A DNA stretch of 64,000 nucleotides from assembly GCA_964364175.1 (NCBI GenBank), contig CAYILR010000007.1, positions 47,384-111,383 of the forward strand, given 5' to 3'. Below are positions 26,945 through 34,397 of this stretch, piece after piece. The position numbers were made by a program, and so were the translations under genes. The DNA is from CAYILR01 sp964364175. Lineage in GTDB: Bacteria > Bdellovibrionota > UBA1018. The notes below the pieces were generated by a model that ran no database searches, was not told where the DNA came from, and worked only from the letters and a program-made list of their open reading frames with translations. Numbering within the stretch: position 1 is the stretch's first letter; each line of letters opens with the position of its first letter.

Positions 26945-27541
26945 ATGAAACCATCCATGAAATTTTTTTCGTCTATTCTGTTACTGGCAGGTCTGCTCTC
27001 TGCTCCCGCTTGGGCCGCGAAAACCTATGAGATCGACAAAGATCATTCGAGCGTGAGCTTCAAGATCCGTCACTTGGTGAGCAATGTGAACGGAAGCTTC
27101 AATGAGTTTTCCGGAAAAATCGCGGTCGACGACAAAAAACCCGAAAATTCCTCCGTCGAGTTCACGGTCATGGCTGACAGCATTAATACTGCAAATAAAA
27201 AACGGGACGAGCACCTGCGTTCCGGCGACTTCTTCGATGCTGACAAATTCAAAGAAATCACTTTCAAAAGCAAAAAAGTGAAAGCAATCGGCAAAAACAA
27301 ATACCAAGTGGAAGGAGACCTCACTCTCCACGGTGTTACTCAGCCCGTCACTGTGAAAGTCGATTACCTGGGCGAAACTAAAGACCCTTGGGGCAACACA
27401 AAAAGCGGCTTTAAAACCGAGTTCAAAGTTGCTCGAAAAAGCTATGGCATGGTTTGGAATAAAGCGCTGGATGCCGGCAGCTTGATGCTCGGAGACGAGG
27501 TCAACCTGACGGTGGATGTGGAAGCGACCGAAAAAAAATAA
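26945..27541 (+). CDS. YceI-family exported lipid-binding protein
   Basis: A 198-residue protein with a signal peptide (residues 1 to about 24, SILLLAGLLSAPAWA) and the YceI lipocalin-like domain. Recognisable parts are TYEIDKDHSSVSFKIRHLVS, GSFNEFSGKIAVDD, INTANKKRDEHLRSGDFFDA, ITFKSKKVKAIGKNKYQV and GDLTLHGVTQPVTVKVDYLG. YceI-type proteins bind long isoprenoid or amphipathic ligands in the periplasm. AAGGAG lies 7 bases before the ATG. The open frame runs upstream to 26813, overlapping the previous gene, but the signal peptide fixes the start at 26945. Given the mevalonate operon elsewhere in the window, an isoprenoid ligand is attractive but unproven. Confidence 0.9.
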   Translation: MKPSMKFFSSILLLAGLLSAPAWAAKTYEIDKDHSSVSFKIRHLVSNVNGSFNEFSGKIAVDDKKPENSSVEFTVMADSINTANKKRDEHLRSGDFFDADKFKEITFKSKKVKAIGKNKYQVEGDLTLHGVTQPVTVKVDYLGETKDPWGNTKSGFKTEFKVARKSYGMVWNKALDAGSLMLGDEVNLTVDVEATEKK

Positions 27542-27575
27542 TTTCAATGCAAATATTTTGAGTTAGAAGCATAGC

Positions 27576-28151
27576 ATGGCTCAAGAGAACTCTCTCGTTT
27601 CCAGTTGGATCGTTTCTCGCGGCAATTCTTGGCTAGAAAACCTTGCCATTGTCTTGGGTGGAGCACTTTTCATCAGTGTCTTGGCTCAAGTCGCCATTCC
27701 GCTGCCGTGGACGCCTGTGCCGATCACCGGACAGACATTCGGCGTTGCAGTGATGGGATTGCTCTGGGGATACAAGCGAGGCACGGTGAGTGTTCTGACT
27801 TATCTGGGATTAGGGGCAGTTGGATTGCCAGTTTTTGCTGGAGGACATGCGGGGATCACATGGGCCCCGACTCTGGGCTATTTGATGGGGATGGCTGTGT
27901 CCGCCGGGGTTCTGGGATGGTTGGCTGACCGTGGATTCACTCAAACTTTTCTGAAAACTTGGCTCTGCGCATGTTTGGGAAGTTTGATTATTTTTACTTT
28001 GGGATTGAGCGTTCTGTCTTTCTTCATTCCAAAATCGCAATTGCTGGTCGCTGGATTCCTGCCCTTTCTGCCGGGTGATATTTTGAAAAATCTGGCAGCC
28101 GCCACAGCCGTGACTCAAATTCAAACCCTCAAAAAAAAAGAGAGTTACTAA
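27576..28151 (+). CDS. bioY: BioY-family biotin transporter (ECF substrate-specific component)
   Basis: A 191-residue integral membrane protein of the BioY family with about six hydrophobic helices. Family segments are LAQVAIPLPWTPVPITGQTF, GVAVMGLLWGYKRGTVSVLTYLGLGAVGLPVFAGG and GPTLGYLMG-like TWAPTLGYLMGMAVSA. BioY captures biotin, alone or with an ECF energising module; none is visible here. The gene is 34 bp after YceI. Its last codons (SY and stop) are supplied by the terminal inverted repeat of a 181-bp palindrome that starts at 28145. This suggests that the element inserted at or reshaped the 3' end of the gene. Confidence 0.9.
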   Translation: MAQENSLVSSWIVSRGNSWLENLAIVLGGALFISVLAQVAIPLPWTPVPITGQTFGVAVMGLLWGYKRGTVSVLTYLGLGAVGLPVFAGGHAGITWAPTLGYLMGMAVSAGVLGWLADRGFTQTFLKTWLCACLGSLIIFTLGLSVLSFFIPKSQLLVAGFLPFLPGDILKNLAAATAVTQIQTLKKKESY

Positions 28152-28325
28152 GGAGGCCATAAGTATGTTGACATCGGTGCGCAGATTTCGAGGCTATTTG
28201 AATTCGACGATTGAGAAAAAGGCGAGAGATAGTAGGACTATTTCGAGTCTTTTTCGATTGAGTCGAATTCAAATAGACCGAAAGATGCGATGCCCAGGTC
28301 AACATACTTATGGCCTCCTTAGTAA
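28145..28325. repeat. 181-bp palindromic element with 28-bp terminal inverted repeats
   Basis: The ends are perfect inverted repeats of 28 bases starting TTACTAAGGAGGCCATAAGT. A second inverted pair inside (CTATTTGAATTCGAC against GTCGAATTCAAATAG) extends the pairing, so nearly the whole element can fold into one hairpin. It fills the space between bioY and the next gene and contains the bioY stop. No coding capacity or transposase is seen. Confidence 0.85.
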
Positions 28326-28337
28326 GTAAAAATAAAA

Positions 28338-29069
28338 ATGGCATCTCAAATCAAAACACTCCAAGAAATATTGACTGATGGCGAGAAGCCCATTTCGCCA
28401 GAATGGAATCTCTTCGCAATTCACAGCGATGATTGCCAATCATACATCGCGCTGAATGAAAAAACTCGAGAGACTTTGATCGTGGATCCCAAGCGCGAAG
28501 ATCTCGAAGCCTATCGATCGGTTCTGACAAAAATCAAAGATCCTCGTATTCTTTGCATAGTCGACACACACACTCACGCAGATCATATTTCAATCGCCGC
28601 GCAACTCGCCGAGGAGTTGAACGTGCCTCTCGTTATGCATGAGAAAAGCCCAACACAGCGTGCTCATCTGCGCATTTCGCGGAGTACCACTCTTCCTGCT
28701 CAAGCTGGAGCGATGACCTTCCTGACCACGCCCGGCCACACACCCGATTCTCTGACTGTTCTCTGGGGGCCATTCTTGTTCGGGGGGGACACTGTTCTTT
28801 ATGGCGATGTAGGGAGAGATGATTTGCCAGGCGGAGACCCCGAAGCCCATTACAAGAGTCTGCAACTTGTGAAAACCCATGCAACGCCTGAGATGATTGT
28901 CTTGCCGGGGCACGATTTCAAAGGGGGCCGCGCTTCGTCCTGGAAAACACAGCTCTCCATCAACTCTTCTTTAACTCAGGGGCATCAAGATTTTGTCCGC
29001 GAAGCCTCCGAGTTCAACGCCCCAGCACCCAAACTTTTAAAGGAATCACTGAAAGAAAACTTCAAATGA
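28338..29069 (+). CDS. Metallo-beta-lactamase-fold enzyme, persulfide dioxygenase-like (ETHE1/Blh)
   Basis: A 243-residue MBL-fold protein resembling the ETHE1/persulfide dioxygenase branch. The metal motif is DTHTHADHISIAAQLAEEL, followed by TPGHTPDSLTVLWG and FGGDTVLYGDVGRDDLPGG; a C-terminal LPGHDFKGG supplies another His. Such enzymes oxidise glutathione or other persulfides to sulfite using a single iron. The segment after the metal Asp (GDVGRDDL) matches the family's GCGRTDF region only loosely, so a general glyoxalase-type hydrolase remains possible. Its stop overlaps the next gene (a SulP transporter) as ATGA. A sulfur-oxidation/sulfate-export pairing would make sense. The start lies 12 bp after the 181-bp palindrome. 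Confidence 0.72.
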   Translation: MASQIKTLQEILTDGEKPISPEWNLFAIHSDDCQSYIALNEKTRETLIVDPKREDLEAYRSVLTKIKDPRILCIVDTHTHADHISIAAQLAEELNVPLVMHEKSPTQRAHLRISRSTTLPAQAGAMTFLTTPGHTPDSLTVLWGPFLFGGDTVLYGDVGRDDLPGGDPEAHYKSLQLVKTHATPEMIVLPGHDFKGGRASSWKTQLSINSSLTQGHQDFVREASEFNAPAPKLLKESLKENFK

Positions 29070-30526
29070 AAATCAGCACGCTTCGCCAAGACATCCCTGC
29101 CTCCCTCGTTGTTTTTCTAGTCTCGCTTCCACTTTCTCTGGGAATTGCCTTGGCATCCGGCGCTCCACCTGCTGCTGGACTAGTAGCTGCTATCTTTGGA
29201 GGCATCGTAGTGGGAATTCTAGGGGGAGCACCTCTCCAAGTCAGCGGTCCAGCCGCTGGCCTCAGCGTGATGGTCTACAATCTGATCCAAAACTATGGGT
29301 TTAAAACAACCCTGTTGATCACGGCCCTGGCAGGAATCACGCAGGCCATTTTAGGCATCGCAAAAATGGGAGAACTTACTCTGGCCATTTCTCCTGCCGT
29401 CATTCATGCCATGCTTGCCGCAATTGGGGCGCTCATTGCTTTGGGCCAGATTCACATCATACTGGGATACTCACCCGAAGGCTCTGCGATCAAAAACATT
29501 CTCAGCATTCCCGAACATCTCGCCTCTCTCCATTGGCAACCCCTTCTGGTCGGAGTGGTGAGTTTTTTGATCCTCTTGGGTTGGAATCGATGGATCGCCA
29601 AACGAGTTTCGTGGCTTCCAGGAGCATTGATTTGTGTCGCCGTAGGAACTCTGATCTCAATCCCCTTTGGCAACGAAATCACTCGAATTTCTATCACCCA
29701 AGAATTATTCTCCTTTCAAGGAATGTCGCTCTTTGACGTATCCACTTCATGGGGACTTGTATTGACTTCAGCCCTAGCGGTTGCTTTGGTGGCAAGTGCT
29801 GAATCACTCTTATGTGCAGTCGCCACAGACAAACTCCATCGAGGTGCACGAGCCAATTTGAATCGGGAGCTTTTTGCACAGGGGATCGGCAACTTGGCAT
29901 CCTCCTTTTTTGGCGGACTTCCCGTAACAGGAGTGATCGTCCGAAGCTCTGCAAATGTCGATGCGGGCGCTAAAACTCGGATCTCCGCGATTTTGCATGG
30001 GGTTTGGATTCTGATTTTTGCATCTTTGTTTGTTACACTGCTTCAACAAATCCCTCTCGCTGCGCTAGCAGCCGTTCTGGTTTATATTGGGATCAAACTG
30101 ATTAAACTCGATGACATCAAAACGCTGAATGAATTCAAAGAAGGTCTAGTTTACTGGTCGACATTTGCCGGAATTTTGATCTTCAATCTCTTGGCTGGAA
30201 TAGGAATCGGTCTTGGCGTTGCTCTCATCCTCCTCCTGATACGCCTGACGAGATCCAAAATCACTGTGACTCCCCGAGGAGACATCTCAACAGCTTCGAT
30301 TATTGACGTAACACTTTCGGGTTCGCTCTCATTTCTTTCAGTGCCCAAACTGACTCGCACGTTGCGTCAAATCCCTGTAGGAAAAGAAGTTCACGTTTCA
30401 TTTGCTTTGTTTCACCTGGACCACGCCATAGTCGAAGCTATCCAGGCTTGGCGTCTGGGTTACGAGCTCCAGGGTGGAAAAGTCGTCAAGGAATCCATCG
30501 AGTTGCTCTGGGAAAAAACCAATTAA
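29066..30526 (+). CDS. SulP-family anion transporter
   Basis: A 486-residue SulP/SLC26 transporter. The N-terminal DIPASLVVFLVSLPLSLGIALASGAPPAAGL and GGIVVGILGGAPLQVSGPAAG are typical. There are about 12-14 hydrophobic segments, plus AVALVASAESLLCAVATDKL and FGGLPVTGVIVRSSANVDAGAKTR. A short STAS-like domain lies at the C-terminus (from about residue 410, GSLSFLSVPKLTRTLRQIP). Substrates in the family include sulfate, bicarbonate and chloride. Coupling by ATGA to a persulfide-dioxygenase-like gene favours sulfite or sulfate, while many bacterial members of this subgroup are bicarbonate transporters. Both are open. The following 93 bases contain no gene. Confidence 0.87.
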   Translation: MKISTLRQDIPASLVVFLVSLPLSLGIALASGAPPAAGLVAAIFGGIVVGILGGAPLQVSGPAAGLSVMVYNLIQNYGFKTTLLITALAGITQAILGIAKMGELTLAISPAVIHAMLAAIGALIALGQIHIILGYSPEGSAIKNILSIPEHLASLHWQPLLVGVVSFLILLGWNRWIAKRVSWLPGALICVAVGTLISIPFGNEITRISITQELFSFQGMSLFDVSTSWGLVLTSALAVALVASAESLLCAVATDKLHRGARANLNRELFAQGIGNLASSFFGGLPVTGVIVRSSANVDAGAKTRISAILHGVWILIFASLFVTLLQQIPLAALAAVLVYIGIKLIKLDDIKTLNEFKEGLVYWSTFAGILIFNLLAGIGIGLGVALILLLIRLTRSKITVTPRGDISTASIIDVTLSGSLSFLSVPKLTRTLRQIPVGKEVHVSFALFHLDHAIVEAIQAWRLGYELQGGKVVKESIELLWEKTN

Positions 30527-30619
30527 GCAACTTGAGTCCTCACCTGTGAGCTGAATCGACCCTGTTTCACACGATATTTGTAGAAAAATTTCAATCTCTG
30601 TTATATCGACCACTCCCAT

Positions 30620-31609
30620 ATGGTGAATCGTTATTATCTATTATTGACACTTTGTTTAATGGCTCTGCCGATTTCTCAATCGGCCTTTGCTCAAGCGAAA
30701 AGTGAGGCTACTCCAGCAGAAGTAAAAGCTCCTTCCCTACTGGACAAGATCGGCATGAACTACTTCTTGTTCTTTAGCGGTCCAGGATTTGCCCCTGGAA
30801 TGGGAAGCATCAATCCAAACCAGCTCGGTCGCCCCACGGACGATGGACTCAATCTTTTCCACATTGTCTCGTTGAGAGGGAAATTTTGGGACAACTTAGC
30901 GCTTGATGTCCAAATCCGAGGAACCGTTCTATTCAACAATGCTACAAAAAATCCAAAATTCACGCCGTGGAGACGAGAATCTCCTCGAGTCGGAGTTTCA
31001 GGAAAACTTCTATCTGGCAAAACATGGGCGCTGACTGGAGCAATTAACACCGATCTTCCCTATTTCATGCCTGCACCTTTGAGTGGATATACGACCGTTC
31101 AAAGAAAAGTCCTTGCTAACCCTGGACTATTTGGCAACCTTTCGTGGAAACCCGAAGGAAGCCGCTGGTCTCTCTTCAGCGTTCTTGCCCCTCGATACAT
31201 CCTCTATGCCGATCGCGATGCGGCTGAATTTCAATTCATTAAAGGCGGCTTTGTGGCGCGAAACAAACCTGAGCTTTCATTGGCGGTTCTCCCAACACTC
31301 AGCTACCAAGTTTATTCCAAACTGAGTGCTTCTTTAGGCACTGCAATTGATTACAGGAAGCAAGTTTTATCTTCTTGGAATCCGTTCCGTATTTCATTAG
31401 TCAACAACGGCACCAATCCCGCTTGGCGACTTCAAGCGATACCGATTATGGCAGGCATGACCTACGAATTGAATTCCGCTTTCCGTATTTTTCCGTACGT
31501 CCAAACTTTTCCTATTTCAGCACAACGCGTAGACTCTCGAACCGGCAAAACAGCTAGTTTGCTCGACGCAAGCTCGTTTGGAATGTGGATTTCGGGAACG
31601 ATTCTCTAA
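30620..31609 (+). CDS. Outer-membrane protein, paralogue of the protein at 20494-21342
   Basis: A 329-residue exported protein with signal peptide MVNRYYLLLTLCLMALPISQ followed by SAFA. The mature part begins with a short Lys/Glu/Ala-rich linker, then MNYFLFFSGPGFAPGM and TDDGLNLFHIVSLRGKFWDN, which match the paralogue. Many aromatic strands follow (LALDVQIRGTVLF, WSLFSVLAPRYILYADRD, LSLAVLPTLSYQVYSKL, AFRIFPYVQTFPIS), ending SFGMWISGTIL. It should be an outer-membrane barrel of unknown role. About 47 residues longer than its paralogue, mainly in the linker and one loop. It converges with a small lipoprotein gene, the two 3' ends overlapping by 4 bp. Confidence 0.7.
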   Translation: MVNRYYLLLTLCLMALPISQSAFAQAKSEATPAEVKAPSLLDKIGMNYFLFFSGPGFAPGMGSINPNQLGRPTDDGLNLFHIVSLRGKFWDNLALDVQIRGTVLFNNATKNPKFTPWRRESPRVGVSGKLLSGKTWALTGAINTDLPYFMPAPLSGYTTVQRKVLANPGLFGNLSWKPEGSRWSLFSVLAPRYILYADRDAAEFQFIKGGFVARNKPELSLAVLPTLSYQVYSKLSASLGTAIDYRKQVLSSWNPFRISLVNNGTNPAWRLQAIPIMAGMTYELNSAFRIFPYVQTFPISAQRVDSRTGKTASLLDASSFGMWISGTIL

Positions 31610-31809
31610 AGACCGCTTGCGCGGTTTTGATAAACGAAGCTGTCTTCAATGTGCTTCTTTTCTAGATCTGAGTCACAAGGTTGAGTTGAGGTCGGGATGC
31701 AAGTCGAAGCGACACTACGATCAGCGGAAGACGTCGTTGCACAACTGCTGAGGTTAAACCCCGCTGCGACTACAAATACTACCCACAGAGTTTTTCTAAA
31801 ATTCATCAT
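31606..31809 (-). CDS. Small lipoprotein
   Basis: A 67-residue lipoprotein starting MMNFRKTLWVVFVVAAGFNL followed by a lipobox LSSC. The mature part is only about 45 residues, Ser/Thr-rich with two more cysteines (STCIP, QPCDSD). The ATG at 31809 has a GGGGG run 5 bases upstream. An ATG at 31821 in the same frame would add four residues and has no ribosome site. I recognise no family. Small lipoproteins of this type are common in predatory and environmental Gram-negative genomes. The gene stands alone between two opposing genes. Confidence 0.65.
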   Translation of the reverse strand: MMNFRKTLWVVFVVAAGFNLSSCATTSSADRSVASTCIPTSTQPCDSDLEKKHIEDSFVYQNRASGL

Positions 31810-31963
31810 AAATACCCCCATTGCTATTATGCCTAGCTTAAAAAAAACTTGCTATGCGTCAAACAGGCAACGCTTTCACGCACGCCCCTGCTGTCTCATG
31901 CTAATCGGCAGGAATGCTTAAAAATTAAATTATTTATAGATTATTTAACAATTAGGATGCGCA

Positions 31964-33592
31964 CTAGGGTTGAATACTCTCGAGATATTCGCCATAGGTT
32001 CCAGGATAGGTCCTGAGCTCGCCGTGCCCCACTTCAATGACGCGGTTGGCGATTTGCTTGAGGAAGTATCGATCGTGGCTCACAATGACAATGGTTCCCT
32101 CAAATCGCTTCAATCCATCCATGAGGATTTCGCGCGAAAGAATGTCCAGGTGGTTGGTCGGTTCGTCGAGGATCAGGAAGTTCACAGGCTGAACCATGAT
32201 CGTCGCAAGAACCAGACGGCTTTTTTCTCCTCCCGAGAGAGAAGAAATCCTTTTGTGAACTTCGTCACCGGTGAAAAGAAAAGCGCCCAGCAAGTTTCGA
32301 ATGTAACCTAAACCCGCTTCCGGCAATCGAGCGTACATTTCTTCCAGAACAGTATTTTTTGGATTGAGAATGTCGATGGAGTGCTGACTAAAATATCCCA
32401 CTTTTACAGAAGCACCAATCTGAACCATTCCCTCGGTCGCTTCGGTCTGACCGCAAATGACTTTGAGAAAAGTAGATTTTCCTGCTCCGTTGACGCCGAC
32501 AACTGCAATTTTTTCAAGGCGGCGGATCATTCCAGTGACGCCCTGGAAAACTTTCTTTTCTTTGCTGTCGTGCGTGCGCCAGGTTTTTCCGAGGCCTTCC
32601 ATTTTCACAACGTCATTGCCGCTGCGTGGAACATTCGGAAACTCAAACTGCATGGCTTGTTGTTCGGGCGGAATTTCGATGCGCTCGATCTTATCGAGTT
32701 TTTTCACCCGAGATTGGACTTGAGCGGCGTGTGATGCACGCGCAGCAAATCGGGCGATGAACTCTTCTTCCTTCGCCAACATGTCTTGCTGACGCTTGAA
32801 GGAGGACAGGAGTTGCTCGTGACGAATCCCCCGTTCGCGTTCGTAGTAATCGTAGTTGCCGGTGTACTCGGTGATTTTGTAATTCGCGACTTCCACAATG
32901 CGATTCACGATTCGGTTCATGAATTCACGATCGTGGCTGGTCATGACCAACGCGCCTTTGTAGTTCTTCAACCACTCTTCGATCCAAATCACGGACTCGA
33001 GGTCCAAATGGTTGGTCGGTTCGTCCATCAGCAGAACATCTGGCTGCGCGATCAGAACACGGGCCAGCGCGATCCGCATTTTCCAGCCCCCGCTGAACGT
33101 CTCGACGGCTTTGTCCTGATCCTCGGTCATGATGCCGAGACCGCCCAGAACCTCGCGTGCGCGGGATTCGAGGTTGTAGCCACCGCGTTGCTCAAAATCC
33201 AATTGAACTTGGCCGTATTCTTCAACCACGGCCATCATCTCGTCGTCGGAGATGGGATTTTCTGCGGAGTCTTGGAGGATTTTTTCGAGTTCTGCCAGGC
33301 GAACTGCCCATGTCGCCACTTCGCCCGCGCCCTTTTTGGCTTCTTCGAGAGCCGTGCAACCTGCCATCTCGCCGACTTCTTGGGAGAAGTACGAGATCTT
33401 GATGCGGTCGGGGATGCTGACGGTTCCGGAGTCTGCGGTTTCTTCTCCTGAGAGAATACGAAAGATCGTGGTTTTCCCAGCACCGTTAGGGCCAACTAAG
33501 CCGATTTTGTTACCGGCTGCGATTTGGAATCCGGAGTCCCTGAATAGAACTTTGGAACCGTATTGTTTGGAGATCTGGGATAGGGAAATCAT
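31964..33592 (-). CDS. ABC-F family ATPase
   Basis: A 542-residue protein with two ABC domains and no membrane segments, typical of ABC-F translation factors. Domain 1 has Walker [10 protein letters not shown] (about residues 35-43), signature FSGGWKMRIALARVL and Walker B VLLMDEPTNHLDLESV. A charged linker with RFAARASHAAQVQSRVKKLD (about 280-300) is the ABC-F interdomain arm. Domain 2 has GVNGAGKSTFLKV, LSGGEKSRLVLATIM and FLILDEPTNHLDILSR. Members bind the ribosomal E site and relieve stalled or antibiotic-bound ribosomes. Which subfamily (Uup, YbiT, EttA or a resistance type) cannot be fixed by eye. It is monocistronic as far as visible. Confidence 0.92.
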   Translation of the reverse strand: MISLSQISKQYGSKVLFRDSGFQIAAGNKIGLVGPNGAGKTTIFRILSGEETADSGTVSIPDRIKISYFSQEVGEMAGCTALEEAKKGAGEVATWAVRLAELEKILQDSAENPISDDEMMAVVEEYGQVQLDFEQRGGYNLESRAREVLGGLGIMTEDQDKAVETFSGGWKMRIALARVLIAQPDVLLMDEPTNHLDLESVIWIEEWLKNYKGALVMTSHDREFMNRIVNRIVEVANYKITEYTGNYDYYERERGIRHEQLLSSFKRQQDMLAKEEEFIARFAARASHAAQVQSRVKKLDKIERIEIPPEQQAMQFEFPNVPRSGNDVVKMEGLGKTWRTHDSKEKKVFQGVTGMIRRLEKIAVVGVNGAGKSTFLKVICGQTEATEGMVQIGASVKVGYFSQHSIDILNPKNTVLEEMYARLPEAGLGYIRNLLGAFLFTGDEVHKRISSLSGGEKSRLVLATIMVQPVNFLILDEPTNHLDILSREILMDGLKRFEGTIVIVSHDRYFLKQIANRVIEVGHGELRTYPGTYGEYLESIQP

Positions 33593-33627
33593 TTAGCGTA
33601 TCTGTTTAAATAATTTGAGTCTGTTTG

Positions 33628-33912
33628 TCAAGAATTCTGGTGTGCACACTCAGATGTCTGAGTCTCATGCTTCTTCGAACACCCACCCCCGAAATTCTTG
33701 CCACAATTGCCATCGGAGCAGGATCCACAACCACTGGACTTCTCGTACTTCCAGTCGCGGGGGATTCGGTTCAGGGCCTCCAGAGCGTCGTCAAGGGTTG
33801 GATAAGCCTCATAGCCCAAGTATTCGCCCGTCGTGTGTCTGAGGACATAACCTAAGAATTGACCGGTCTCGGTGGGATGTTCCGCCACCCCCCCCATCAA
33901 TTCCTCGTCCAT
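33628..33912 (-). CDS. Small protein with a cysteine-rich C-terminus, unknown function
   Basis: A 94-residue protein. Residues 1-60 form a compact, mildly acidic domain (TETGQFLGYVLRHTTGEYLG, AYPTLDDALEALNRIPRDW). The tail SGCGSCSDGNCGKNFGGGC has four cysteines in 16 residues and could bind a metal or an iron-sulfur centre. I recognise no family. AAAGG lies 7 bases before the ATG at 33912; a longer start at 33948 has no ribosome site. The gene ends 35 bp upstream of the ABC-F start on the same strand, so the two could be co-transcribed. The antisense frames here look like shadows. Confidence 0.55.
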   Translation of the reverse strand: MDEELMGGVAEHPTETGQFLGYVLRHTTGEYLGYEAYPTLDDALEALNRIPRDWKYEKSSGCGSCSDGNCGKNFGGGCSKKHETQTSECAHQNS

Positions 33913-33979
33913 TAAGAAGCCTTTGGAGTAATTATCGCCTGTGAGCATGTAAAAATAGTCATAACCGGAAAACTAGTCG

Positions 33980-34009
33980 TTGCCAAATAGTACTCACATC
34001 CGTTATTAA
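33980..34009 (+). promoter_or_regulatory. Probable sigma-70 promoter of tRNA-Ala
   Basis: TTGCCA at 33980-33985 and TATTAA at 34004-34009 are separated by 18 bases. They lie about 25 bases before the tRNA. This is a fair match to -35/-10 boxes, chosen because of its position. Confidence 0.4.
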
Positions 34010-34031
34010 GATGCCCTTGCTCAATTAGGTA

Positions 34032-34107
34032 GGGCCTGTAGCTCAGTTGGTAGAGCGCCAGCTTTGCAAGCTGGATGTCATCGGTTCGAACCCGTTCAGG
34101 TCCACCA
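34032..34107 (+). tRNA. tRNA-Ala (anticodon TGC)
   Basis: A 76-base cloverleaf with an encoded CCA end. The acceptor arms are GGGCCTG and CAGGTCC. The D-arm is GCTCAGTTGGTAGAGC, the anticodon stem CCAGC/GCTGG holds loop TTTGCAA (anticodon TGC, alanine), and the T-arm contains GGTTCGAACCC. It stands alone, not in an rRNA operon, with a MITE-like element starting 29 bases downstream. Confidence 0.96.
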
Positions 34108-34135
34108 TTTTTATATTGACTACATTTTCTCTTCT

Positions 34136-34321
34136 TAGGGCGTGTTTTCAAAGTCAGTTTCGGCTGCAAATTGCATCTTCGGGCTGCAACTTCGTCAGCG
34201 AATCGCGCCAAAATCCTCACAGCCCGCAGCGGGGATGCTCCGGTTTTGGCGCGACCCGCTTCCTTGTTTCGCCTCGAATCTGCAATTTTCGCTTCGAAAC
34301 TGACTTTGAAAACACGCCCTA
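34136..34321. repeat. 186-bp MITE-like element, copy 1
   Basis: The ends are perfect 27-base inverted repeats beginning TAGGGCGTGTTTTCAAAGTC, and the arms continue with partial complementarity to the centre. An identical copy lies in the opposite orientation at 49895-50080. The outermost bases are TA at both ends, which would fit a TA target site as in Tc1/mariner/IS630-type elements. No transposase is present in the window. Confidence 0.92.
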
Positions 34322-34397
34322 CAAGTATGTTTAATTTTTGCAAGTTTCAGCAGAAAATAAACATACTTACGCTCCAGGTCAAAACAATGGCATTGAA

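Noticed and set aside
32786..33451. 221-residue plus-strand frame
   Set aside because: It lies fully antisense to the ABC-F ATPase, whose motifs are clear; no ribosome site or family features.
33912..34343. Minus-strand frame over the tRNA and MITE-like element
   Set aside because: It includes the familiar false peptide produced antisense to a tRNA gene, and the remainder reads through the repeat.
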